Positions 45,701 through 55,888 of a stretch of 64,000 bases of DNA are shown here, one piece after another. Every line of letters begins with the position of its first letter. Within the stretch, counting starts at the first letter, position 1. The notes beneath the pieces are model-generated. The model made no database searches. It had not been told where the DNA came from and worked only from the letters and a program-made list of their open reading frames with translations. A program made the translations under genes and the position numbers. This DNA is from Arctopsyche grandis (lineage: Eukaryota > Arthropoda > Insecta > Trichoptera > Hydropsychidae), in assembly GCF_051622035.1 (NCBI RefSeq), contig NC_135358.1, forward strand, positions 1,242,501 to 1,306,500. Direction: 5' to 3'.

Positions 45701-46496
45701 AAAAAAAAAAATGATTTTTTTTTTTGATTTTTTTAAATTTTTTTTTGATTTTTTTTTTATTTTTTTTTTGATTTTTTTTTTTATTTTTTTTTATTTTTTT
45801 TTTTATTTTTTTTTTAAATTTTTAATTTTTTTTTTTTTTTTTAATTAAATTAGCTTAGTCATGTTTAAGCGGTTTATATTATAAACACTGAGCGAAGCCG
45901 GGTAATACAGCTAGTTGTTAATAATACGTACATAGAAAAAGTAAAAAAAAAACAGTATTTTTCCGTCTTTTCCAGTTTCATTATAACGATATAATTTTAT
46001 TGGTCCCTAGAAATTAGTTATAAGATTTGACTATAGGTATGTATAGAAATATGTAATATTTAAACTAACCATAAATAAAATACACAAACATAATACTTAC
46101 CATTCTGAAGCAGTTTAAAAAAAACAACATATTGAACAAATTATTTATTTTTCTGTGAGCGAAATTCTTAAAATTTGTATTTAATTACTTCTTTTTTCCC
46201 CAAAAAATGCAAGCTCTATTAAATTTATTTATTTTATGTAATAATAAAAATGGACTACATGATGCCTTCATAACTAAAATTAAGTACGAGAACTGACTTC
46301 AAAGGTTTGAGAATTTTTCGGATTATGAATCTCTACAAATTAAATTGAAAAAAGCCTTGTTATAAAACGAATTGGTCACTTCAAAATTATTATCATATCG
46401 AGATATAAGTTAGGTTAGGTGTGACTTCAAATTTCACAGTAGCGTCTAGCGTATATATCATAGATGTCAGTATATCAGGCAGCTACAATATTTAGC

Positions 46497-47655
46497 AGGG
46501 ACCCGAACCGGAGCCAAACCGAAAACCGGAATAACCGTTATTTTTGCCGAAATGAAAACCAAAGCCGGACCGATTATTTTTTTCGGTCCGGTAAAATTAA
46601 TATACATATATACTTTGGGAATTATTGAATTAATGGACAAACATACAGGAATGTATATTATAAGGTTCGATGATTATTGGTCACAAAGCGCTCGTCCAAA
46701 AGTCACCAAAATCTCTATAACGGAACATCTGGCAGCCGAAAAGTCCATCATACTAACGAGAACTTGAGTGCCAAATATTGCGTATACGCGATTTTCATGG
46801 CAAAAATTATCTTTGTGACCACCGCAATGTGACTAATAATCCAATTACCATATTAAAAATATGTTTTTGAAACTTTTAGAAAAATATAATATCGATATCA
46901 AACAAATCTACTGTTACAACCAGGGACCCGACCGTTATTTTTTTCCTTCTAGTTCCGGGATTGGAAGCACTAGTTGTAACAGTAGATTTGTTTGATATTG
47001 TAACATACGCCGTAATCGGCATTATCAAGTGGTTTCGAGGGCAACAAAGGAGACCCTCGGATTAGGCATCGCCATTTCCCAGAATCTGTACGAGCGTGAG
47101 ACGTCGCATTCCTGCGACTGTTATAATTGGTTTTCGAGGATTATCTCCCGACTAAGTGCAAGTCGGCTAAACAATGGATGAACTTAGCGGTCGGTAACGG
47201 CACCCAGCCACTTCCCCCTAGAATTCTTAGAACTGACAACGCGAAAGCGTGGGACTGCATATCCTGATACGTGACTAAACAATGGGGAAGTAAACCGGAC
47301 GTCGAAGATGCAGGGAGCGACCTGTCCTTTATAAACGGGTACTTAGTCGACATCAAGACATTCTGGACGGAGCACTGGCGGTGCGTGTATCTCCTGAATC
47401 ACCAATAAATGCTGTGAAGCGACTTTGGCCTTTTATTTGGATCCTCCACCCACCCCTACGCAACAATATCTATATTATATTTTTCTAAAAGTTTCAAAAA
47501 CATATTTTTAATATACATTCCTGTATGTTTGTCCATTAGATCGATCCTTCCCGAAGTGTATATATTAATTTTACCGAACCGCAAAACATATCGGAATTCT
47601 GTTTTCGTTGCGGCAAAAATAGCGGTTTTCGGCTCGGCTCCTTGGTTACAACAGA
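46497..47655. repeat. Palindromic element with nested insertions
   Basis: Inverted arms: 46852-46920 pairs with 46973-46998 plus 47470-47508 (all but about two bases), and further out 46497-46650 pairs with 47510-47655 (CCGAAAACCG, ACAAACATACAGGAATGTAT). The right arm is split by a solo LTR; the left arm by a piece at about 46660-46850 related to 48240-48350 and 22200-22330. Confidence 0.8.
46999..47465 (+). mobile_element. Solo LTR (467 bp)
   Basis: TGTAACATACGCCG to CCCCTACGCAACA, flanked by ATAT on both sides (46995-46998, 47466-47469). Same family as 36574-36976. Removing it with one ATAT restores the inverted arm of the host repeat. Confidence 0.9.
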
Positions 47656-49302
47656 TAATGGAGCTAATATGATAATATTTTTCAACTTGTTAGAAACCGA
47701 AATGGACAAAGGAAAACCAGAATATTAATTATGAAGCAAATATGCTACCTTCCATTGAGAATTGTTCTTTCCCTCATCTCATTAGATCTACGATCAGCAA
47801 TCAAAGATTCTATTAACGATTAACGATTCGAAAAAAATGTAATTTGTCTTCATTTATCCCCTCTATTCCGCAGTGCACCAGCGGCAAGCTGCACACTCTA
47901 AGAAATATTCTACTCTAACATTTTAATTATGTATATGATCACAATAATTTATAGCGAAAAGCCATATAAAGAGAGGTATAGACGGTGTGGGTGTATTTAC
48001 ATACATACATTAACTTACTGATATTTAAATACGAGACACCAGAAAACCAGAGAAAACCAGAACTGAACCAATATATATTTTTTTTTACTGAACCGGAACG
48101 AAAAACTAACAGTTCCAGGTACCTGATATTTAGTACCGGAATTATAAAATAAATATATTAAAAATCAAGCAGAAATTCGAATTTACAACAAAATCCCCTT
48201 TGGTCAGAAATTGGCCATTTTGCTAAGACCATGAAAATGACGGTTCGGCGATTATTGTTCACTATCATATAACTATCATACTAACGAGAACTCGAGTGCC
48301 AAATATCCCATATTCACGTCAAAAATTGTCTTTTGGGCGATCGCAATGTGACTCCAATTACCGAAAATGACAAATACCCAATTAATTCCCTTACGTAGGT
48401 ATTTGTAGGTTAAATTGTTAGGAAAGGTGAGGAATAAATTTAAAAAAAAAAAGGCAAAATTAGTCAAACTTCCCTTGTATCAATTTTTATTTACTTTTCA
48501 ATGAAACACAAGATTTTCTTAAATGTAACCAACAAGTCAAACGACTTAATTTAACTAAAACGTGTCACACTCATGATGCAACATACGAGTAAGGCGAAAT
48601 TCTTTTTTTTTCAATTAATTTTTAACATCTCAATCTTTATATTCATAATAAGATACAATCAACAGGTAGCTTTATTATAATCTAAAAAATATATATATAT
48701 ATGTGTGTATAAATTGGAGAGAAAAAATATATTGAAATAGAGTGAAAAATCTTTTCAAAACACATCAAACATAATACTAACACTCACATTTATTACAAAA
48801 ATAATTAATGGCATCTTTTATTTCGTTTTCATTTAGTTTCCTTCTTTTTTACAAGGTTTATTTTATTAATAATATTAATAGGGGTGAAGTTATAATAAAA
48901 AAAAAAGTAACATTAGTGTTCTCGTAAAACTGGAAATTTCTGACATACATATACAAAAAAATGAATCCCATGTGTACAGAACTTGTGTACTTCTTAAAAA
49001 TGTCAATCTTAATAATATTTAAAACTAAATATTACTGTAAACGTCACATGTCCAACCATGCACTATATTGTAATATTGTAACACATCACTATCAATGGCA
49101 TGTTTGTGTCAATTATTTTTTTCTGTACATGTAAAAACAGACTGGAACCGATGAAGGCAGATCCTTAGCGGTGAGAATTCTTCAAACAGCCCCAGAAATT
49201 ACTGAAATTAAAATCCAAATCCATTAATAACTCATTCTACATATTGTGGAGTCGAGTATACATATAGACGTATTAGAAAATATACCTCTGGAATTACAAA
49301 GG
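47656..49302. other. Intergenic, 3' flank of H2A.V
   Basis: AT-rich with a repeat fragment at 48240-48350 (ACGAGAACTCGAGTGCCAAAT) and no gene. The H2A.V 3' UTR must begin at 49302 and run downward; no clear poly(A) site can be chosen. Confidence 0.55.
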
Positions 49303-49497
49303 TTAAGCTGGTAGTCCTGGCCCGCCTTTCTTTCCGATGAGCGATTTGTGGATGTGCGGAATGACACCACCACCGGCGATGGTCGCCTTGATCAAACTGT
49401 CCAATTCTTCGTCACCTCTGATGGCAAGCTGCAAATGCCTAGGCGTAATACGCTTTACTTTTAAATCTTTTGACGCGTTCCCCGCCAACTCCAACAC
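49303..49497 (-). CDS. H2Av: H2A.V last exon
   Basis: 64 codons plus TAA, starting at [13 protein letters not shown] and ending [10 protein letters not shown]. It contains loop 2, helix 3 and the docking domain ([20 protein letters not shown]). It lies 1846 bp from the preceding exon. The following sequence (below 49303) is AT-rich 3' flank. Confidence 0.96.
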   Translation of the reverse strand: MLELAGNASKDLKVKRITPRHLQLAIRGDEELDSLIKATIAGGGVIPHIHKSLIGKKGGPGLPA

Positions 49498-51735
49498 CTG
49501 AAACGGCCAATTCATCGAAATGTAAACACCAATCCAGACCAATCGAGAATGCAGTTATTTCAATAGAAACAGTATAAATAAGTCAGGAGCGCGAGAACGT
49601 TGTTATTTTGCAATTACAATTTGAACTTTTTATTATAATTCAGCCGTTACATAAAATTGTACTGGAATAATAATGCTAGAAATATACAGTTATAGAAGAA
49701 GTATAAGATATAAACATTTCCAGATTTGATAAACAGTGTACTGCGTTAGTAGTGAAAACATAATAAAAATTAATTAAAAAATAGCATTTTTTATTAGAAT
49801 TGTTCATACATATTATTGTGCATTAGATGAAATTTTTAATTGTAATTTTAGATGAATTCGTAGTAATAACTAGTTTTGAAATTAGTGTATTTTCTCAGAA
49901 CCAGAAATATTTTTTAAATCAGATCTAATCATATCAAATAACAAAAAAAAAAAGGGGGGGGCAAGATTTTAGCTGATATTATTATATTTCAATTTTAATT
50001 AAATAATAAAAAAAAATTACGTATTTCGAATGTAAATGTTATTTTATTTATTTAAATTTAAATAGTAAAAATCGATTTTAAATAATATATTTATAATTAC
50101 ACAATGGAATCGTCAACATTATTTGAACTATTTTTTTGTGATTTTTGTAGTCGAAACCAAAATTCTTTTATTTTTTCGACATTTTCTTTATTCGATTTTA
50201 ATTTACGAAAAGAAAAACATTTGAATTGAGAATTGGTTCATTATATTACTTGTGCGCTTTTGTTTATTTTCATTTCGTTATTTACCAAGTATTTTTATTT
50301 TATGAGAAATCGAATACATTTCAAATTCGGCCATTCCTTTGTTTTTCATACAAACATTTTATGATAAAAAATCCTTTTATTTTGTCCATACTTTTTTTTA
50401 TTTGATTTCAATTTTCGAGGAAACTTTTGAATTGAAAATTGGTTCATTATATTACTTGTGCGCTTTTGTTTATTTTCATTTCGTAATTTAATAATTATTT
50501 TTATTTTATGAAAAATCGAATACATTTCAAATTTGGCCATTCCTTTGTTTTTCATACAAACACTTTATTTTTAATTTTATGATAAAAAATCCTTTTATTT
50601 TGTCCACATTTTTTTTTATTTGATTTTAATTTACGAAAGGAAAACATTTGAATTGAAAATTGGTTCATTATGATTTCGTAATTTAACAATAATTTTATTA
50701 TGAGAAAATCAAATACATTTCATATACGATCATTCCTTTGTTTTTCATTCAAATGCAAACATTTTATTATTTAATTTTATAATTATGATAAATAAAAAAA
50801 ACTTGTGCAACGAAGAGATAGGTTAGTTTTGGCCAAAAGCGGAGCGGTGAGACAAAATTCGAAATAGCGGTTACGTCACTTCCTACATTACCGACGCACG
50901 CCTCGAAGCAAAGACACGCCAATACCAATTGCACAAAAGCAAGCGGGCCAACCGAAACGACACCGACGAGGACGAGAACGTAAGGCGCGGGGACATGGAC
51001 GATAATTTCGACATTGAGAGCGAGAAGCGCCGCGGACGAGTGACGGAGCGTCTTCCCGCCAAAATGACGGCGGGCGATTGCGCGGCGTCGCCCGACGCTT
51101 CGGCGAACGCAGACGGCGCGGCCCAATATACAAAGCGCTAGCGATTCTGAGAATTCCGGGAAAGCCGAGAATCCCGGGAACGGCGCGAGCGTCGGGCGCG
51201 GCTTGATTCCCGCCAAATCGATCGGCGCGCGCTTCCGACGTACATGGCATGAACACGAACACGAACACGAACGCAAACACGCAAACACACACACACACAC
51301 CAAACGCACACACGTTTAGAACACATTAGGTATGAGAGCTGACCTCAGCCGTCAGGTACTCGAGGATGGCGGCCGAGTAGACGGCGGCGGTGGCGCCCAC
51401 GCGTCCGTGAGACGTCGTCCGGTTCTTCAGGTGGCGGTGGATACGTCCGACCGGGAACTGAAACAGACAACGACGAAAGCGGGTCAGAAATGCCAAATGC
51501 CCAATGCCCAATGCCGGGTCACCCGACCCAACCACCAACCACCAACCACACACCACACAGCACACGTACCTGCAGACCCGCTCGCGCCGACCTCGAGACG
51601 GCCTTCGCCTTGGCCTTGCCGGAGTCCTTGCCCGCTTTGCCGCCAGCCTGAAATCAGACACAGACACGGTAACGTTGGTTGCCGACATGGGGCCGCTCTA
51701 ATGACATTCATACGGGAGACGAGAGTCACGACCAT
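49303..51735 (-). CDS. H2Av: Histone H2A variant H2A.V (H2A.Z class)
   Basis: Replaces canonical H2A in nucleosomes at promoters and heterochromatin. Coding exons in transcript order: ATG alone at 51733-51735 (candidate), 51570-51647 ([20 protein letters not shown]), 51344-51457 ([20 protein letters not shown] ... ILEYLTAE) and 49303-49497 ([20 protein letters not shown] ... [13 protein letters not shown], stop). This gives 129 residues, close to vertebrate H2[17 protein letters not shown] and the HKSLIGKK acidic-patch tail are H2A.Z hallmarks. The last three exons are certain. The initiating ATG is followed by GTCGTG, a poor donor, so exon 1 is tentative, although an intron right after the ATG is known for this gene family. 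The tail lacks the SQ motif of Drosophila H2Av. The gene converges with DGK from the opposite strand. Confidence 0.95.
50160..50765. repeat. Tandem repeat, about three units of roughly 205-220 bp
   Basis: Inside the large H2A.V intron the string TTGGTTCATTAT recurs at about 50233, 50439 and 50660, each with the same neighbours (TTTGAATTGA before, GGCCATTCCTTTGTTTTTCAT after). The second unit is the longest; the third lacks the middle section. It is AT-rich and has no coding frame. Confidence 0.8.
50870..51325. promoter_or_regulatory. GC-rich island inside the H2A.V intron
   Basis: CpG-dense block just 3' of H2A.V exon 3. It contains a 70-codon frame on the + strand (50929-51141) rich in D, E, R and K and a 180-codon frame on the - strand; neither resembles a known protein, and both are probably products of low stop frequency in GC-rich DNA. 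A short tandem ACACGAACACGA run and (CA)n close it at 51250-51310. It may be an intronic enhancer or an alternative start. Confidence 0.35.
51344..51647 (-). CDS. H2Av: H2A.V exons 2 and 3
   Basis: Exons 51570-51647 (26 codons) and 51344-51457 (38 codons) are separated by a 112-bp intron and are GC-rich compared with the flanks. They cover the N-terminal tail and most of the histone fold through helix 2. Both junctions are canonical GT-AG in phase 0. Confidence 0.96.
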
Positions 51736-52030
51736 GTCTGCGAAGTTGCCGAGTTGCCGAGTTGCCGAGGAGATGCGCGGATGCAGACGCAGACGCGTAC
51801 ACTTGTGAGAGCGGATGTGGAAGTGGAGGTGGGGGTGTGGGGAGAGGAGGAGGAGGCGAGAGCGAAAGCGGAGGGCTCGAAAGTCGCCGGAGCCGCGTCT
51901 GGCCGCCGTCACCGCCGATCACTCGCGCCAAATGACCGCCATGCCAGTTGCCAGCCCGGCCGTCGCGGCCGTTGCGACAGTGTGGCCACACCACACTTCA
52001 ATTCGCATCACATTTCTCTCTTAATTTATT
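51660..52030. promoter_or_regulatory. H2A.V promoter and 5' UTR region (CpG-rich)
   Basis: Sequence immediately upstream of the H2A.V coding exons, read on the - strand, is CpG- and purine/pyrimidine-rich (GGAGGAGGAGGCGAGAGC on the + strand) and ends abruptly in AT-rich DNA near 52030. I see no convincing TATA box. This fits a housekeeping, TATA-less promoter. The exact transcription start is not visible. Confidence 0.5.
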
Positions 52031-52291
52031 AACTTATTTTATTATTAACGTCGCCAAAGTAGCGAATCTTACGAAGGTTATTCATTATTGCACGAGACGA
52101 AATTCTGAGATGTATAAAAACATTATAATAACACACATATTTTTATTGATATTTTATTCTAAATTGTAAACGCGAATACTGTTCACGTTCCGTTACAATC
52201 TGTCGAAATGATAAATGAAATATTTTTCTTGTCTGAAGTTTTTGTTTTAGTTATATAATAATACAAAAAGTTTTAAATTGAAAACTGAATA

Positions 52292-52761
52292 AGGGTCTGT
52301 TCATATCTAGTCGGTACGTATCGGCAGCAAAAGGCAACCTCCCAGTATGGGGAGTATTCTATGGTACATTCTATATGCAGTGCCGGTTTTAGGGGGGACT
52401 GGGTCGGGTGGCGCCCGAGGGCGCCGAGTATGTTGGGGGTGCCAATCCATGCACCGAAGGCGCTTTAAAATTTAAAATTAGGGCGCCAAAGACCCTAAAA
52501 AAATTTTGATTAGAGTGCCAAAGGCGAAACTTAAATTGAAACTTATCTCCGGTCTACAATGTCACAATTTTTAGGGGCGCTTAGAAAAAATTACCCGAGG
52601 GCGCCATAGGGTGTAAGGCTGGCACTGCGCATATGAATGCGTGAACGCGCATGCACGAATGGGGTATGAATGCGTCCATATAGAATGTACCAAAGAATAC
52701 TCCACGTACTTGTAGGTTGTCTGCTGCTCCCGATATGTGCCGACTAGATATGAACAAACCT
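52292..52761. mobile_element. MITE with a nested hAT-like insertion
   Basis: Outer inverted ends GTCTGTTCATATCTAGTCGG and CCGACTAGATATGAACA. Further inverse pairs (GGAGTATTCTATGGTACATT / AATGTACCAAAGAATACTCC) continue inward. A second element, CAGTGCCGGTTTTAG ... GGCACTG at 52378-52627, sits inside one arm; its flanks share only ATATG. Confidence 0.75.
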
Positions 52762-52795
52762 TATAATATAAGTATAGGGGTCATCATTCGTCAAT

Positions 52796-52926
52796 GGGCC
52801 CGTCGACACCAACAATATTACTTACAATATTTTCCATATCCAGCTCCAATATTGCAACTTGTGGTTGCTATGTAGGAACTGGTTATGGAAAATATTGTAA
52901 GTAATATTGTTGGTGTCGACGGCCCC
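52796..52926. mobile_element. Hairpin MITE, 131 bp, near-perfect 47-bp arms
   Basis: GTCGACACCAACAATATTAC onward is repeated in inverse at the other side down to GACGGCCCC, leaving a loop of about 40 bp. The arms are almost identical, so the insertion is recent or under conversion. Confidence 0.85.
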
Positions 52927-53379
52927 AATCATCTATCACACATTTTTACAGATGTATCATACATCAGGTGACACAACTTTTGAAGGAATTGGACACGCCC
53001 GATAATGACCAAATGGAACAAGTGCTCTCCACAAAAAATGTAAAACAAAGGCAACCTTTGCACGTACAACGACAGCCCCATGCACTAGATGTTTTCCACA
53101 TTATTGTGTTCAATCTGTTATTTTATTTTAACTTTTACAATCGGATTTTCACTTAATTTGAAAATTTATATAATTATTTTTTAGATAAATTGAAGCTAAC
53201 TATTAATATTTGAATTTTTGTTTAATTTCCTTTTATTAATTTCCTTGAATAACTTTTATATTTTTAATAAATTATAATTTAATATTATGCGAGTATGATT
53301 CCACTTCTTTTATTTTCTTAGTGTTTCAAGTAAATAAATAAAAAAATATGTTTTTTAAAAATATGACTTTTCGGCTGCC

Positions 53380-54600
53380 AGATGTTCCGTTATAGAGATT
53401 TTAGGGACTTTTGTGACCAATGATCACCGAACCGATATATGATGAAATATTTTTTTATATTATTCTATCTTTCATTTGGGCTTCGCGGAGATGTTTTGTA
53501 TTTATAGCTGGTTCTTATAGGTATATACACAGGTGCTGGCTGTGGATGCAAGATATTCCCTACTATGTATTTCGTTTATTTGATATTTTTACTGTGTATT
53601 TATTTATTTGTTTATCATATTTTTCTGCTTTTGCTTTTTTCTTTTTATTCTTATGTATTACATAATTATTTATTTACATTACATAAATTCATATCCATAT
53701 CGGATCAAGTATTGTGATCGTGTGAAAATTCGATCTCGTAATTACGATAATTAAAAAAAAAAAATTCGGTATTTTAAGTACCAGCTCTCCGAACCAAAAT
53801 TATTTTAGCAACTGGCTCGACTGGCCGGTGCGAACCCATAGCAGTACCTAATCTGAAATGAATTTAATAGAATTTGCAAAAAAATCCTGTTTAAATCCAA
53901 TTTCCTAAAATTAGAATTTTTTTTAACTGCAGCTTAGAACTTTTTATTCAATGACAAAAATTATATTGCGCTTTCGACAAATTATTTTATATACAACAAT
54001 AAATGAAACATTTTTTTCAGTATCTAGATATGTGGATGGATTTCTAATTAATATATTTGTTCGTTCATTAAGTTACCATTATCTACTATTCGTTGCTGCT
54101 GTGCCTGAATGCGATATTTACTTTGGTGAGCGTAGATTATCGGATATTATTTTTAAATATTTGTCTGGTAGTCTGCGCTCATCATTATTTTCATAATTTG
54201 AATGTGATGTATAAGTGGAATTTTAATCTACTCTCTTCCATTTGGGCCTCGCAGGGATGTTTTGTATTTGTAGCCGGTTCTTATTCATCGGAACAGGTTG
54301 CAGGTGCAAGACATTCCCTTCTTTGTATTTTTATTACTTTATTAAATTATCCTTGTATTTTATTACATATTTAAATTTTAATTTATCCGCTATTGTTTTA
54401 TTACTTTACTGTTTTTATCTTGTTTTTTTTTATGATTGTGTTTATATGTTGTTTTTTTTTTCCTTTTTTTTGTAATTTTTTTTTTGATAGTGCTTTTGTT
54501 CTATTAATTTTTATTTATTTTTTTAGTTTTTTACCTCGCTTGTTTTCTTATGTAGGTTATTTCTGTAATCCCACAATGGTCCAAAACTTTTAAATAAATA
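53380..54600 (+). repeat. LINE/SINE-like 3' end fragments
   Basis: Two copies of one module about 770 bp apart (GGGATGTTTTGTATTTGTAG-like at 53490 and 54250, both followed by CCGGTTCTTAT and GCAAGA.ATTCCC). The second runs on to GTAATCCCACAATGGTCC and an (AAAT)n tail at 54560-54605, the same ending as 59085-59155. The remainder of 52927-55322 shows no gene. Confidence 0.55.
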
Positions 54601-55322
54601 AATAAAAGACCCAGCGTGACCCGCAAATTAAGTACCATTAAATTAGACGCGTATTATTTAAATCATTTCATAAAATGTTTTTAAATGAACGATATCTTTT
54701 GACATCTCTTCTCAATTAAAAAGCTACGGTACAAAATAGTAATTTTCAAATTTGTCGAAATGAAAAAAAAAAAGCAAAAACATGCAAATTTTTTCATATT
54801 TTTTACATTTATTTTAAAAATGTAAAAGGCGTAAATATTCATAATATTATAAATAAAAGCTTTAAAACGAAATCATGAAATATTGGATTCCTTCATCGTG
54901 GGGAGAATATTTCAAATGTAGCAACACCGGTAAGATAAAAAGGGAACCGTTGGAAATTTTTATTAGAAGTGGGGGAAGATATTAGCAACGTTAAAAAATT
55001 AATACTTTTATTGACTGGAAACAACATTTTTTAATGTCAATTATATAATTATATGCATTTATTTCAATTAGTGTATTAAAATAAAATATCCACAACGTTT
55101 CATAAATACATATTTTATTTAAAAATCAGACACTCAATTATTCTATAAAAGTTTACAATAAAAATGGAAATATCAAAAAAAAGGAAAATATCTGTAAATA
55201 ATTAATTTCAATTACAAAACCTATACTTTTAAAACACCACTCATTCTATGGCAGTGTGTAAAATATTGTAAAAAAATAATTAATAATAAAGAAATTACAT
55301 TTACTAAGTAGTGAGACCGATT

Positions 55323-55888
55323 CTAATAATTGCTGGTAACTTCATCGCATCTATCTTCTAAATCATTCTGAAATAGAAAGTAATATTATAATTATAGAAT
55401 ATATGTACATTTATACACGACCAATTTTTGTTTCAAAATCGAATGTTGTAATAGTTACCTCATCGAGTTCCAAGCATTTACCCCACTCTGACAAAGTGAT
55501 ACGATGATCGTCATCATAATCACAATTATTCAAGAACGGACCGATGCAGTGCTCAAGTGATAATAGAGGAGCACGAATTGGGAAAAGTTCATGACGAGAT
55601 ACAAATCTAAATATATTCCAGTATTAGTAATTGCAAAATGTATTATAGATTATAGGAACAAATGCAGAAAAGATCATTTCACAACCTATCATTATCATTA
55701 GCGTCGAGATCGCACCACTTCCAAATGGCCGCGTTGACCCAACGACGTGTAAGATTGCTCTCTGCTTCCTTTTCCATCTGCATATAATGATTAGATAGCT
55801 CTTGACGATCAGCTAAGTCCATCATGATGTTGAAAAGCCAATCGCGCATGCGGCGGGGGAAGTCGGACATTTCTTCGAGCGAACATTC
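55323..55888 (-). CDS. SPARC: SPARC exons 6-8: extracellular calcium-binding domain
   Basis: 55686-55888 starts ECSLEEMSDFPRRMRDWLF and holds the long amphipathic helix and collagen-binding face; 55459-55606 carries both EF-hand loops and their flanking cysteines; 55323-55367 encodes NDLEDRCDEVTSNY and stop. The acceptor before 55888 reads ATTAAG, an unusual AAG acceptor, but the frame demands it. Confidence 0.95.

Larger units (their letters stand above)
43948..45914 (+). mobile_element. Helitron-like element, 1967 bp, filled with GC-rich minisatellite
   Basis: Begins TCTAATCTATAATTTGG directly after A and ends GCCGGGTAATACAGCTAG directly before T. The interrupted repeat outside the window element has an intact relative at 3911-3940 (inverse strand), which reads straight from CTTCATCTA to TTGTTA, exactly the two flanks here. 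No target duplication. The interior is a (GTC)n run, two minisatellites (44100-44715 and 44716-45700), and T-rich sequence (45705-45845). No Rep/helicase is present, so it is non-autonomous. Confidence 0.85.

Noticed and set aside
51326..51688. H2A.V starting at MSATNVTVS in the 51688 frame
   Set aside because: That ATG is in the intron before exon 2 and its frame does not give the H2A.Z N-terminus; splicing at 51647 does.
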